This document shows positions 9,111-17,863 of a stretch of 64,000 nucleotides of DNA, piece by piece. Under the pieces are notes generated by a model that saw nothing but the letters and a program-made list of their open reading frames with translations, was not told where the DNA came from and searched no databases. Source of the stretch: Fen-455 sp050012675 (GTDB lineage: Bacteria; Actinomycetota; Acidimicrobiia; Acidimicrobiales; Bog-793); assembly GCA_050012675.1 (NCBI GenBank), contig JBEKGS010000004.1, forward strand, positions 95,577 through 159,576, given 5' to 3'. Positions within the stretch are counted from its first letter, which is position 1. Every line of letters begins with the position of its first letter. The translations under genes were made by a program, and so were the position numbers.

Positions 9111-10924
9111 GCTCGACAACCGACGAGTCACCGACTCCCGCAGGATTGCGCACGGCCTACTGCGGTGCCTTGCGATCCGTAGACGCAGGAAGGACCGTCA
9201 GCGTGTGCGGCTGGCTCGCGCGCCGACGCGAGCACGGCGAGCACCTCGCCTTCGTCGACCTGCGCGACCACACCGGGATCATCCAGTGCGTCGTGGACGG
9301 GGCCCGTGATCTGCGGGCAGAGCAGGTGCTGCGCGTGAGCGGAACCGTCCGGCTGCGTCCCGAGGGCACCGTGAACCCGGGGCTTGCCACCGGCGAGGTC
9401 GAGCTCGGGGACTGCGAGGTCGAGGTCCTCTCGAACGCGGAGCCGCCCCCGTTCTCCCTCGACGCCCGGTCGGACACCGATGAAGCCGTGCGGTTGCGCT
9501 ACAGGTACCTGGACCTGCGAAGCGACCGCATGCAGCACAACTTGAGGCTACGTGCGCAGGTGAACAGCGCCCTGCGAAGGGCCATGGAGCGCCAGGGATT
9601 CGTCGAGGTAGAGACCCCGATGCTCTGGACGCCCACGCCGGAGGGGGCGCGTGAGTTCGCCATCCCCTCGAGGCTGCAGCGGGGCTCGTTCTACGTGCTG
9701 CCCCAGAGCCCTCAGATAGCAAAGCAGCTGCTCATGGTGGGCGGTCTCGACCGCTACTACCAGATCGCGCGCTGTTTGAGGGACGAGGACCTGCGGGCGG
9801 ACCGCCAGTTCGAGTTCACCCAGCTGGACATCGAGGCGTCCTTCGTGGGTCAGGCCGAGGTGCTCGGCTTCGTGAACGAGGCCGTGATCGAGGCGACCTT
9901 GGCCGCCACCGGCGAACGGCCGCCCGAGATAGCCACCATGACCTGGAACGACGCCCTCGACAGCTATGGCACCGACAAACCGGACCTTCGTTTCGAGATG
10001 CAGCTCGTCGACCTCGGTGACGCCGTGTCCGGCGCGGAGTTCAAAGCGTTCAAGGCGGCCTGCGTGCGGGCGATCCGCGTGCCGGGAGCGGGCGACTGGA
10101 CGCGGAGCCGTCTCGACGGGCTCGTCGAGCGGGCGGTCGAGCTCGGGGCGGCGGGCCTTGTCTGGATGCGGGTACGCGCCGAGGGCGTGCTCGAGTCACC
10201 GGTGGCCAAGTTCGTCTCCGAGGCCCATCAGAGAAGGATCGTGGCCGCCACCTCCGGCGAGGAAGGCGACCTCGTGCTGATCGTCGCCGGCGAGCGCACA
10301 ACCACGTGCAAGGTGCTGGGCCAGATACGCCTCGACCTCGGCCAGCCTGCGGTGAGCGACCGTCCCTTCCGTTTCGTTTGGATCACCGAATTCCCGCTGT
10401 TCGAGGGCATGGACGAGGAGGGGCATCTCGTGGCGGCCCACCACCCCTTCACGATGCCGCACGCCGACGACATCGACCTGCTCGAGACCGACCCCCTGGC
10501 CGTGCGCTCGCAGAGCTACGACCTCGTCCTCAACGGCTGGGAGCTCGGATCGGGGAGCATCCGAATTCACAGGGGCGACATCCAGCGCCGCGTCTTCACC
10601 GCACTCGGAGTATCGGACGAGGACGCCGAGTCCCGGTTCGGCTTCCTTCTCGGCGCCTTCCGTTACGGCGCGCCGCCCCATGGCGGGTTCGCGATCGGCC
10701 TGGACCGCTTCGTAGCCCTGCTGGCCGGCGAGGACAACATCCGCGAGGTCATCGCCTACCCGAAGACCCAGTCCGGGGCCGATCTCATGTCAGGGGCTCC
10801 CAAGCCCCTCACCGCCAAGGTTCTGGCAGAGCTTGGCATCCGGGTCGTGGCGCCTCAGGCGTCGGGGCCCAAGGGGCCCGGCGTCCCCGGCGCGCCTGGC
10901 CCGAGGTCCACGAGCGGGGCGTGA
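9107..10924 (+). CDS. aspS: Aspartyl-tRNA synthetase (bacterial type)
   Basis: 605 residues, bacterial-type length with the GAD insertion domain. The order is: N-terminal OB-fold anticodon-binding domain (CGWLARRREHGEHLAFVDLRD); class II core (QSPQIAKQLLMVGG, CLRDEDLRADRQFEFTQLD); GAD insertion (about 280-410); motif 3 (FAIGLDRFVALLAGEDNIR). It charges tRNA-Asp, and possibly tRNA-Asn if non-discriminating, which I cannot decide here. The last 25 residues are Gly/Pro-rich and unlike the core. It overlaps hisS by 4 nt upstream and rarA by 4 nt downstream. Confidence 0.97.
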   Translation: MSSTTDESPTPAGLRTAYCGALRSVDAGRTVSVCGWLARRREHGEHLAFVDLRDHTGIIQCVVDGARDLRAEQVLRVSGTVRLRPEGTVNPGLATGEVELGDCEVEVLSNAEPPPFSLDARSDTDEAVRLRYRYLDLRSDRMQHNLRLRAQVNSALRRAMERQGFVEVETPMLWTPTPEGAREFAIPSRLQRGSFYVLPQSPQIAKQLLMVGGLDRYYQIARCLRDEDLRADRQFEFTQLDIEASFVGQAEVLGFVNEAVIEATLAATGERPPEIATMTWNDALDSYGTDKPDLRFEMQLVDLGDAVSGAEFKAFKAACVRAIRVPGAGDWTRSRLDGLVERAVELGAAGLVWMRVRAEGVLESPVAKFVSEAHQRRIVAATSGEEGDLVLIVAGERTTTCKVLGQIRLDLGQPAVSDRPFRFVWITEFPLFEGMDEEGHLVAAHHPFTMPHADDIDLLETDPLAVRSQSYDLVLNGWELGSGSIRIHRGDIQRRVFTALGVSDEDAESRFGFLLGAFRYGAPPHGGFAIGLDRFVALLAGEDNIREVIAYPKTQSGADLMSGAPKPLTAKVLAELGIRVVAPQASGPKGPGVPGAPGPRSTSGA

Positions 10925-12330
10925 CGCCCAGCCCGCGCGGCCGAGCGGGCAGCAACCGCCCGGCCGACATCTTCGAGGCCGCCGCCGAAGACGAGCTCAG
11001 GTCCCGGGCGCCCCTGGCGGCGCGCCTTCGCCCGAGACGCCTCGACGAGGTCGTCGGGCAACGCCATCTGCTCGGACCCGGCGCGCCGTTGAGGGCACTC
11101 GTCGAGGACGACCGACTGAGCTCGGCGGTGTTCTTCGGGCCGCCGGGCACCGGCAAGACGACGGTTGCACGCCTGTTGGCAGAGCACACGGCGCGACGCT
11201 TCAGGGCGCTGTCCGCGGTGGACGCGGGCGTGAAGGACGTCCGCAGCGAGCTGGACGACGCGCGCCGTGCACTAGGTGCTGAAGGCCGCGGAACGATCCT
11301 GTTCCTGGACGAGGTCCACCGTTTCAACAAGGCTCAGCAGGACGCGCTCTTGTCCGGCGTCGAAGAAGGCGTGATCGTCCTCGTCGGGGCCACGACGGAG
11401 AACCCGTTCTTCGCGCTGAACGCTCCTTTGCTCAGCCGTTCGACGCTGTTCCGCTTCGAGGCGCTCGAGCCCGCGGACCTTCGCGAGCTCGCCGAACGTG
11501 CCCTGGCCGTCGAGGGGTTCACGGCGGACCCGGATGCGCTCTCGCGTCTCGTCGACCTGGCCGAGGGCGACGCCAGGGCCGTGCTCACCACCATGGAGGT
11601 GGCGATGGCCCTCGCGGGCGCTCGGGCCCGCGGCGAGGCGACCGGGCCCAACGACGCGTCCGCGTCGCCCACGATCACGATGGAGGACATCGAGGGCGCC
11701 CGCGAGACCCGGGCTTTCCGGCACGGACGCGAGGAGCACTACGACCTCATCTCGGCCCTCATCAAGTCCGTGCGGGGGTCGGACCCGGACGCCGGACTGT
11801 ACTGGATGGCGCGTCTATTGGAAGCGGGCGAAGACCCGCGCTTTGTCGCGCGACGCCTTGTCATCCTCGCCAGCGAGGATGTCGGGATGGCCGATCCCCA
11901 CGCCCTCGGGATCGCCACCGCTGCTGCCCAGGCCGTCGAGTTCGTCGGGCTCCCGGAGGCCGGCCTCAACCTTGCCCAGGCCGTCGTGCACCTGTCGCTG
12001 GCGCCGAAGTCGAACCGTTCCGCGCTCGCATGGTGGGCGGCGCAGGCCGACGTCCGGGAACGCCCTTTGGGCGGTGTGCCGCCCGAGATCCGCGACGCCC
12101 ACTATCGCGGGGCCGCGAAGCTGGGGCACGGTCTGGGCTACGAGTATCCTCACGATGACCCGAGAGGGTTCGTCGAGGCTGTGTACCTGCCCGAAGGCCT
12201 TGTCGGGCGCCGTTACTACGAACCGTCGGAACATGGTGCCGAGAAGGTGCTCGCCGAGCGCTGGAGGGCCAGGCGTGGCGAGCAGGCTCCGGCGGAGCCG
12301 GAACGGCCAACTATCGCGAGAGAGAAGTGA
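10921..12330 (+). CDS. rarA: Replication-associated recombination protein A (RarA/MgsA AAA+ ATPase)
   Basis: 469 residues from GTG 10921, which overlaps the aspS stop by 4 nt; the frame is open further upstream but inside aspS. Walker A is at about residues 73-80 (GPPGTGKT), Walker B ILFLDEVHRFNKAQQ, then VGATTENPFFALN (sensor 1 region), and the C-terminal tetramerisation region (SLAPKSNRSALAWWAA). RarA acts at stalled replication forks alongside SSB. Its place between aspS and alaS is a known actinobacterial neighbourhood. Translationally coupled on both sides. Confidence 0.94.
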   Translation: MTPSPRGRAGSNRPADIFEAAAEDELRSRAPLAARLRPRRLDEVVGQRHLLGPGAPLRALVEDDRLSSAVFFGPPGTGKTTVARLLAEHTARRFRALSAVDAGVKDVRSELDDARRALGAEGRGTILFLDEVHRFNKAQQDALLSGVEEGVIVLVGATTENPFFALNAPLLSRSTLFRFEALEPADLRELAERALAVEGFTADPDALSRLVDLAEGDARAVLTTMEVAMALAGARARGEATGPNDASASPTITMEDIEGARETRAFRHGREEHYDLISALIKSVRGSDPDAGLYWMARLLEAGEDPRFVARRLVILASEDVGMADPHALGIATAAAQAVEFVGLPEAGLNLAQAVVHLSLAPKSNRSALAWWAAQADVRERPLGGVPPEIRDAHYRGAAKLGHGLGYEYPHDDPRGFVEAVYLPEGLVGRRYYEPSEHGAEKVLAERWRARRGEQAPAEPERPTIAREK

Positions 12331-15005
12331 GGCAAGAGGTGAACGCGGACCAACTGCGAAACACCTTCACGAAATTCTTCGTCGAGCGTGGTCACCTCGC
12401 GCTTCCGGCCGCAAGCCTGGTGCCGAACGACCCGTCGATGTTGTTCACGATCGCCGGCATGGTCCAGTTCAAGCCCTACTTCCTCGGCGAGTCACCGCCT
12501 CCTGGGCCGCGGGCGACGACCGTGCAGCCATGTGTGCGCACGGTCGACATCGACGTGATCGGCACCACCTCACGCCACGTGACCTTTTTCGAGATGCTCG
12601 GGAACTTCAGCTTCGGCGAGTATTTCAAGGAGCTGGCGATCGCGTATGCCTGGGAGCTCTTCACAGAGGTCCTCGGCCTCGATCCCGAGCAGCTCTGGGT
12701 CACCGTCCATGTCTCCGACGACGAGGCCGAGGCCCTGTGGCACGACGTGCCCGGCCTCATCGAAGGGCGCCTGCAACGCCTCGACGAGGACAACTTCTGG
12801 AAGATGGGAGAGACCGGCCCGTGCGGGCCCTGCTCGGAGATCTTCTTCGACAGGGGACCGAAGTACGGGCCCGGCGGCGGCCCGGCCCAGGGGGGCGAGC
12901 GCTACGTGGAGCTGTGGAACCTCGTGTTCATGCAGTACGAGCGCCACCACGACGGCTCGCTCAGCGCGCTTCCCCGCCGCAACATCGACACCGGCGCCGG
13001 CCTCGACCGCATCCTCACCCAGATCCAGAAGGTGGAGTCGGTGTTCGACACCGACCTCGTGGCGCCCATCCTCGAAGCCGCCTCGGCCGCCACCGGTCGC
13101 GTTTACGGGAGCACAGAAGAGACCGACATAGGCCTTCGTATCGTGGCCGACCACGCTCGCACCCTTACGTTCCTCATCTCCGACGGGGTGTTCCCCACCA
13201 ACGAGAGCCGCGGCTACGTGCTGCGCCGCCTGATCCGAAGGGCCGTGCTCGTGGCCCAGCGACTCGGGGCCAAGGGCCTTGTCACCCCGGGCGTGATCGA
13301 CGTCGTGGCTGACGTCATGGGCACGGCCTACCCCAAGTTGGAGCGGGACAGGGACCTCATAAAGCGCATCGCCCTCCACGAGGAGGAGGCCTTCTTGCGC
13401 ACGTTGCGATCCGGCACGACCCTGCTCGAGGCGGAACTGGCGGCAGGGGGCGCGGCCGTCGGGGGCGACGTGGCCTTCCAGCTCCACGACACCTACGGGT
13501 TCCCGATCGACCTCACCGAGGAGATCGCCCGCGAACGCGGGATCGTGGTGGACCGTGAGGGTTTCGACCTCGCGATGGAAGAACAGCGCCAAAGGGCGCG
13601 TGAGGCCGGCCGGGCGGTCACCTCGGCGCCGGAAGGCGTCGCGGCGGCCTGGAGCGAGATCAGGACCGTGTTCGGCCCCACCCAGTTCCTCGGCTACCAG
13701 GACGCCGAGGCGGAGGCCAGGGTGCTCGCGGTCGTGCCGAGCTCGCTCGACAAGTCGTTCGCCAACGTCGACGGCGAGCGCGCGCCCGAATCCGCTGAGC
13801 TGATCGAGGTCTTCTTGGACCGGACGCCGTTCTATGCCGAAGGCGGCGGCCAGGTCGGCGACACCGGGTTCATCACGACGGCCACGGGCAAGGTGCGCGT
13901 CCTGGACGCGACCCCCGTCGTCGAAGGCCTGACGCGCCACCTCGGCTACCTGCTCGAGGGATCGATCGAGACCGGCCAGGAGGCGACCGCGGCCATCGAC
14001 TTTGCCCGGCGCGAGTCGATCCGCCGCAATCACACGGGCACCCACCTTCTTCACTGGGCGCTCAGGCAGGTGCTCGGCGACCATGTGCGCCAACAGGGCT
14101 CGCTCGTCGCGCCGGACCGCCTACGGTTCGACTTCAGCCACTTCGGGCCCATGTCCGGGGAGGAGATCAGCGCCGTGGAGGATCTCGTGAACTCCGAGGT
14201 CCTTCGCAACGAGCCCGTCCGCGTCTACGAGACGACGCGCACCCAAGCCGAAGGCGCAGGCGCCATGGCCTTTTTCGGTGAGAAGTACGGCGAGGTCGTG
14301 CGGGTGGTCGAGGCCGGTCACCGCTCGGTCGAGCTGTGCGGGGGCACCCATGTGAGCTCCCTTGGGACCATCGGCCCGCTTCAGGTGGTCTCTGAGGCCT
14401 CCATCGGATCGAACACGCGCCGGATAGAAGCCGTCACCGGCGAAGCCTCCCTTGCCCGGTTCCGCTCGTTCGAGCACATCGTCGAGCAGGCCGCGCAACG
14501 CTTGCGCACCCAACCCGCCGACCTCACTTCCGCGCTCGACAGGCTGTTGGCGAGCCAGCGCGCCCTCGAGGAGCAGCTGCGCACACTTCGCTCCGACGAG
14601 CTGCGCAAAGATGCGGACGAGATGGCCGCGCAGGCGGTCGGCGACCCGGATGGCCGCATGGCCGGTCGGGTCGTGGGGCGACGGGACGGCCTGGATGCCA
14701 ACGAGCTGCGGGACCTCGCGATCGCAGTCAGGGACCATCCCGGTGTCGAGGCCGTGGGCCTCGTCGGTGTCACCGGCCCCGAGCGTGTCGCGTTGGTCGT
14801 GGCCGCGAAGAAGGGTTCCCGGGTCGACGCCAGGGGGGTGGCGGTCATGGCCGCGCGTGCGGTCGGCGGCGGCGGTGGCGGCACCCCTGAGCTCGCGACG
14901 GCCGGTGGCCGCGACGTCGCCGGCGTAGGGGAGGCCCTCTCGAAGCTCGGAGGGGCGTTGAGCCGCGAGTCCGGCCCCAGGCCGGAGGCGGAGCTGGCGC
15001 CTTGA
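12327..15005 (+). CDS. alaS: Alanyl-tRNA synthetase
   Basis: 892 residues. Class II aminoacylation core (MVQFKPYFLGE, HVTFFEMLGNFSFG, TGAGLDRI), then the editing domain with zinc ligands (HTGTHLLHWAL and VELCGGTHV), and a C-terminal oligomerisation/DHHA1 region ending in GGGGGGTPELATAGGR. It charges tRNA-Ala and clears Ser/Gly mischarging. GTG 12327 overlaps the rarA stop by 4 nt; GTG 12339 (start of NADQLRNTFTKFF) is an alternative start. Its stop overlaps the TTG of ruvX. In many Actinobacteria alaS precedes ruvX, as here. Confidence 0.97.
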   Translation: MRQEVNADQLRNTFTKFFVERGHLALPAASLVPNDPSMLFTIAGMVQFKPYFLGESPPPGPRATTVQPCVRTVDIDVIGTTSRHVTFFEMLGNFSFGEYFKELAIAYAWELFTEVLGLDPEQLWVTVHVSDDEAEALWHDVPGLIEGRLQRLDEDNFWKMGETGPCGPCSEIFFDRGPKYGPGGGPAQGGERYVELWNLVFMQYERHHDGSLSALPRRNIDTGAGLDRILTQIQKVESVFDTDLVAPILEAASAATGRVYGSTEETDIGLRIVADHARTLTFLISDGVFPTNESRGYVLRRLIRRAVLVAQRLGAKGLVTPGVIDVVADVMGTAYPKLERDRDLIKRIALHEEEAFLRTLRSGTTLLEAELAAGGAAVGGDVAFQLHDTYGFPIDLTEEIARERGIVVDREGFDLAMEEQRQRAREAGRAVTSAPEGVAAAWSEIRTVFGPTQFLGYQDAEAEARVLAVVPSSLDKSFANVDGERAPESAELIEVFLDRTPFYAEGGGQVGDTGFITTATGKVRVLDATPVVEGLTRHLGYLLEGSIETGQEATAAIDFARRESIRRNHTGTHLLHWALRQVLGDHVRQQGSLVAPDRLRFDFSHFGPMSGEEISAVEDLVNSEVLRNEPVRVYETTRTQAEGAGAMAFFGEKYGEVVRVVEAGHRSVELCGGTHVSSLGTIGPLQVVSEASIGSNTRRIEAVTGEASLARFRSFEHIVEQAAQRLRTQPADLTSALDRLLASQRALEEQLRTLRSDELRKDADEMAAQAVGDPDGRMAGRVVGRRDGLDANELRDLAIAVRDHPGVEAVGLVGVTGPERVALVVAAKKGSRVDARGVAVMAARAVGGGGGGTPELATAGGRDVAGVGEALSKLGGALSRESGPRPEAELAP

Positions 15006-15532
15006 GCGACGGGCGCACGGAGGCGGAGTCCCGCACCATGGCCGGCGGCGCTCGTACTCGAGTCGTCGGCATCGACCTCGGTGAGCGCCGCATCGGAGTG
15101 TCGGTGAGCGATTCCCTGCGCGTGCTGGCGACCCCGCACTGTGTCATCACGCGAAGCGGCGACTCGACGGCCGATCACCGTGCCATCGCCGAGGTCGTGT
15201 CCGAGTTCGGCGCCGGACTTGTCGTGGTGGGCCTCCCGCTCAGCCTGGCCGGCGGGAAGGGCCCCGCCGCCTCGGCCGCTCTCGCACAGGCCTCGGAACT
15301 GCAGCGATCGCTCGGCGTTCCGGTTGTCTTGCACGACGAGCGCCTCACCACAGTCGAGGCCGAGCGCAAGCGCCGCTCGGCTCGGGAAACCGCAGGGGTG
15401 GGCCGGGGGGCGCGGAGCCGCTCGCAGGCCCGGCCGGGGCCGGCTCACCGGGACCGCCGGCCGGGGATAGACGCGCTAGCCGCGACTGTGCTCCTGCAGT
15501 CGTGGCTCGACGCCAACGGCCAGCTCTCATGA
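15002..15532 (+). CDS. ruvX: Putative pre-16S rRNA nuclease / Holliday junction resolvase-like YqgF (RuvX)
   Basis: RNase H-fold protein with VVGIDLGERRIGVSVSD (first acidic strand), VVGLPLSLAG, LHDERLTTVEAE and the C-terminal D in GIDALAATVLLQSWLD. This is the complete YqgF/RuvX set. The family processes the 5' end of 16S rRNA. From TTG 15002 it is 176 residues with 4-nt overlap to alaS; ATG 15038 would give 164 residues and removes only an unconserved tail. The usual next gene in Actinobacteria, mltG, is missing and aroE follows with an ATGA overlap. Confidence 0.92.
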   Translation: MSDGRTEAESRTMAGGARTRVVGIDLGERRIGVSVSDSLRVLATPHCVITRSGDSTADHRAIAEVVSEFGAGLVVVGLPLSLAGGKGPAASAALAQASELQRSLGVPVVLHDERLTTVEAERKRRSARETAGVGRGARSRSQARPGPAHRDRRPGIDALAATVLLQSWLDANGQLS

Positions 15533-16545
15533 ACCAGTTCGCCGACGCAGCTTCCCAAGCCCGTCCGGGGGCGGCCTGGCCCGGTTCGACAACGGTGGCA
15601 GCCGGCGTCATCGGCTTTCCGGTCCGGCATTCGCTCTCGCCGCTGTTGCACAACACCGCATATGCCGCGATGGGCCTCGACTGGAGCTATATGGCCTTCG
15701 AGGTGGCGCCGGGATCACTGGACAGGGCTGTCGCCGGGGCGGTGGCGCTCGGCCTGCGGGGCCTGTCGGTCACGATGCCCCACAAGGACGGGGCCGCCCG
15801 CCTGGCCACCCGCCGTTCCCGCCAGGTGCGCCGGCTCGGGGCCGCCAACACCCTCATGTTCGAGAAGGGCGCGATCGTGGCCGAGAGCTATGACGGCGAC
15901 GGCTTGCTGGACGACCTTCGCGCCGGGGGCTTCGATCCTGCCGGGCGACGCTGCGGGGTGATCGGCGCGGGCGGGGCGGCGCGGGCCGCCGTGTGGGCCC
16001 TGGCCGAAGCAGGTGCCCGGGAGGTCCTGATCGTCAACCGGACCGCAACGGCCGCCTGGCGGGCGGCGGCACTGGCCCCGAGCGTGGCGCGCGTCGCTCG
16101 TCCGGAGGAACTGCGAAGGTCGGAGCTGGTCATTCAGGCGACGCCTGCCGCCATGACAGGTGCCGGAGCTCAAGGCGACCCGGAGAAGAGCGAGCCTTTC
16201 GGGGCCGCTGAGAGCATCGAGCTCACCGCGGCGGTCGGCGACGACCCGGAGGCTGCGGCCGTCGTCGCCGGCGTCGACCCCTCCTGGTTCGGCGCCGGCC
16301 AACTCGTCGTGGATCTCGCCTACGCCCCTTTGCTCCCGGCGTTCCTGGCCGCGGCCGGGGGCCAGGGCGCCACGGTCCGCAACGGCCTCGGCATGCTCGT
16401 TTACCAGGCCGCCCGTCAGATCAGGCTTTGGACTGGGGCTGAGCCTCCACTCGGGGCCATGTGGGCGGCCGTGGGAGGAGACGCCTCGTCGGGCTGGCAG
16501 CGGGCGCCCTCGGGGCCGGGGTCGGCGAGCGCACCGGGGAGATAG
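15529..16545 (+). CDS. aroE: Shikimate dehydrogenase-like protein
   Basis: 338 residues from ATG 15529, overlapping ruvX by 4 nt. The substrate-binding motif GFPVRHSLSPLLHN, the catalytic Lys in VTMPHKDGA and the nucleotide-binding GVIGAGGAARAAVWAL with NRT are present. It should reduce 3-dehydroshikimate to shikimate using NADPH, feeding chorismate to the trp and menaquinone genes in this window. Oddities: the usual NTD triad is SYD (ESYDGDG), the ATP-loop region reads VIQATPAAM, and about 35 extra residues (about 210-245) sit in the C-terminal half, making it longer than typical (about 270-290). It could be an AroE-like paralogue. Confidence 0.85.
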   Translation: MNQFADAASQARPGAAWPGSTTVAAGVIGFPVRHSLSPLLHNTAYAAMGLDWSYMAFEVAPGSLDRAVAGAVALGLRGLSVTMPHKDGAARLATRRSRQVRRLGAANTLMFEKGAIVAESYDGDGLLDDLRAGGFDPAGRRCGVIGAGGAARAAVWALAEAGAREVLIVNRTATAAWRAAALAPSVARVARPEELRRSELVIQATPAAMTGAGAQGDPEKSEPFGAAESIELTAAVGDDPEAAAVVAGVDPSWFGAGQLVVDLAYAPLLPAFLAAAGGQGATVRNGLGMLVYQAARQIRLWTGAEPPLGAMWAAVGGDASSGWQRAPSGPGSASAPGR

Positions 16546-16696
16546 GGCGGGCCCGGCGCCGAGCCCTGCAGGTCCGGTGAGGAGGCAACGTACAGGCCCT
16601 TTGAGGGGGGTCGTGCAACAACCGCGAGTGCAAGGTGTCCCTGGCGACCTCACTCCGCAGTGAGTCGCGGGGCTGCCCCCGTTATCCTTGCCCATC
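16546..16696 (+). promoter_or_regulatory. aroE-rodA intergenic region with near-leaderless -10 TATCCT
   Basis: 151 nt without a gene. TATCCT at 16683-16688 is 8 nt before ATG 16697, which supports that ATG over the upstream TTG 16688 that would lie on the -10 itself. No terminator with a T-run was seen after aroE. Confidence 0.45.
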
Positions 16697-17863
16697 ATGG
16701 CCGCGCACTATCCGAGCGTGCCGGCACGGTGGAGCAGTCGCCGGGAGAGGAACGCGGCCTGGGATCTCGTGAGCCGCTGTGACTTCCTCCTCATCGCCAG
16801 TGCCGTGCTGTTGTCCCTGATCGGCGCCGTCATGGTCTATTCGGCCACCCGTGTCGAGATGGCGGCGAGCGGGGGCGATCCGAAGTTCTACCTGAAACGC
16901 CAGCTCGTCTGGCTCGCGATAGGTCTTGTCGTTATGGTCGTGGCGGCACTGGTCGACTACCACTGGCTCGAGCAGTGGGCCTACGTGCTTTACGGCCTCG
17001 TCGTCTTGTCGTTGCTGGCGGTGCTCACTCACTTCGGCCATGTCTCCCTCGGTGCGCAACGCTGGTTCTCAGTCGGGCCTCTCGAGGTCCAGCCTTCGGA
17101 GTTCGCGGCCCTGGCCCTGATACTCGTGATCGCCGTGTACTGCAGCCGCCAGGACGCGATGTTCCCGAGGAACCTGGTCGTCGTACTGGTGCTCGCCGGG
17201 GTGCCCATCCTTCTCGTGTACAAGCAGCCGGACCTCGGGACGGCGCTCATCATGGTCGTGGTGCTCACGGTCATGATCGTGACCTCGGGGGCGCGCCTCA
17301 GGTATCTCGTCGCGCTCGGTCTCGCCGCTGCGGTGGCTTTGGCGGCCGCGGTCCACTTCCGGTTGATCCACGCCTACGAGCTGCAGCGTTTCACCTCCTT
17401 TCTCCACCAGAACACCGCAACGAGCGGCGCCAACTGGAACCTGGCGCAGTCGATTCTGGCCATCGCGTCGGGGGGTGCTTTCGGCACGGGCGTCTTCCAT
17501 GGCGCCGCGACCAACGGCGGTTTCGTGCCCGCACAACAGACCGACTTCATCTTCACCGCGGTGGGCGAGCAGCTGGGCTTCGTGGGAGGCGTGGTGGTCG
17601 TGGCTTTGTTCGGGCTGATCGCCTTCCGGTTGCTGCGTGCCGCGCAGATCGCGAGAGATCCCCTGGGGCGCATGCTGTGCTCGGGGGCGCTCGCGTTGGT
17701 GGCCTTCTCGGTGTTCCAGAATGTCGGGATGACCATCGGCCTCATTCCCATCGCCGGCATCCCGCTGCCCTTTGTGAGCTACGGTGGCTCCGCCATGATC
17801 GTTTTCTTCGCTACGGTCGGGCTTGTGGTCAATGTCGAGATGCACCGGTCAGGCCGGAGATGA
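16697..17863 (+). CDS. rodA: SEDS peptidoglycan polymerase, RodA/FtsW family (first copy)
   Basis: 388 residues with about ten membrane segments. SEDS hallmarks: GAQRWFSVGPLEVQPSEFA, KQPDLGTALIM, QTDFIFTAVGEQLGF and the C-terminal IPLPFVSYGGSAMI. SEDS proteins polymerise lipid II into glycan strands with a partner class B PBP; none is encoded nearby. Length and sequence look more RodA than FtsW (MrdB-like). It shares an ATGA overlap with the DUF151 protein downstream. A second, more mycobacterial-like SEDS gene is convergent at 18826-20349. Confidence 0.9.
   Translation: MAAHYPSVPARWSSRRERNAAWDLVSRCDFLLIASAVLLSLIGAVMVYSATRVEMAASGGDPKFYLKRQLVWLAIGLVVMVVAALVDYHWLEQWAYVLYGLVVLSLLAVLTHFGHVSLGAQRWFSVGPLEVQPSEFAALALILVIAVYCSRQDAMFPRNLVVVLVLAGVPILLVYKQPDLGTALIMVVVLTVMIVTSGARLRYLVALGLAAAVALAAAVHFRLIHAYELQRFTSFLHQNTATSGANWNLAQSILAIASGGAFGTGVFHGAATNGGFVPAQQTDFIFTAVGEQLGFVGGVVVVALFGLIAFRLLRAAQIARDPLGRMLCSGALALVAFSVFQNVGMTIGLIPIAGIPLPFVSYGGSAMIVFFATVGLVVNVEMHRSGRR

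Noticed and set aside
12570..14093. 507-codon open frame antisense to alaS
   Set aside because: It lies wholly inside a well-conserved alaS, and its protein is Arg/Gly/Asp-rich with no family resemblance. Long antisense frames are expected at this GC content.
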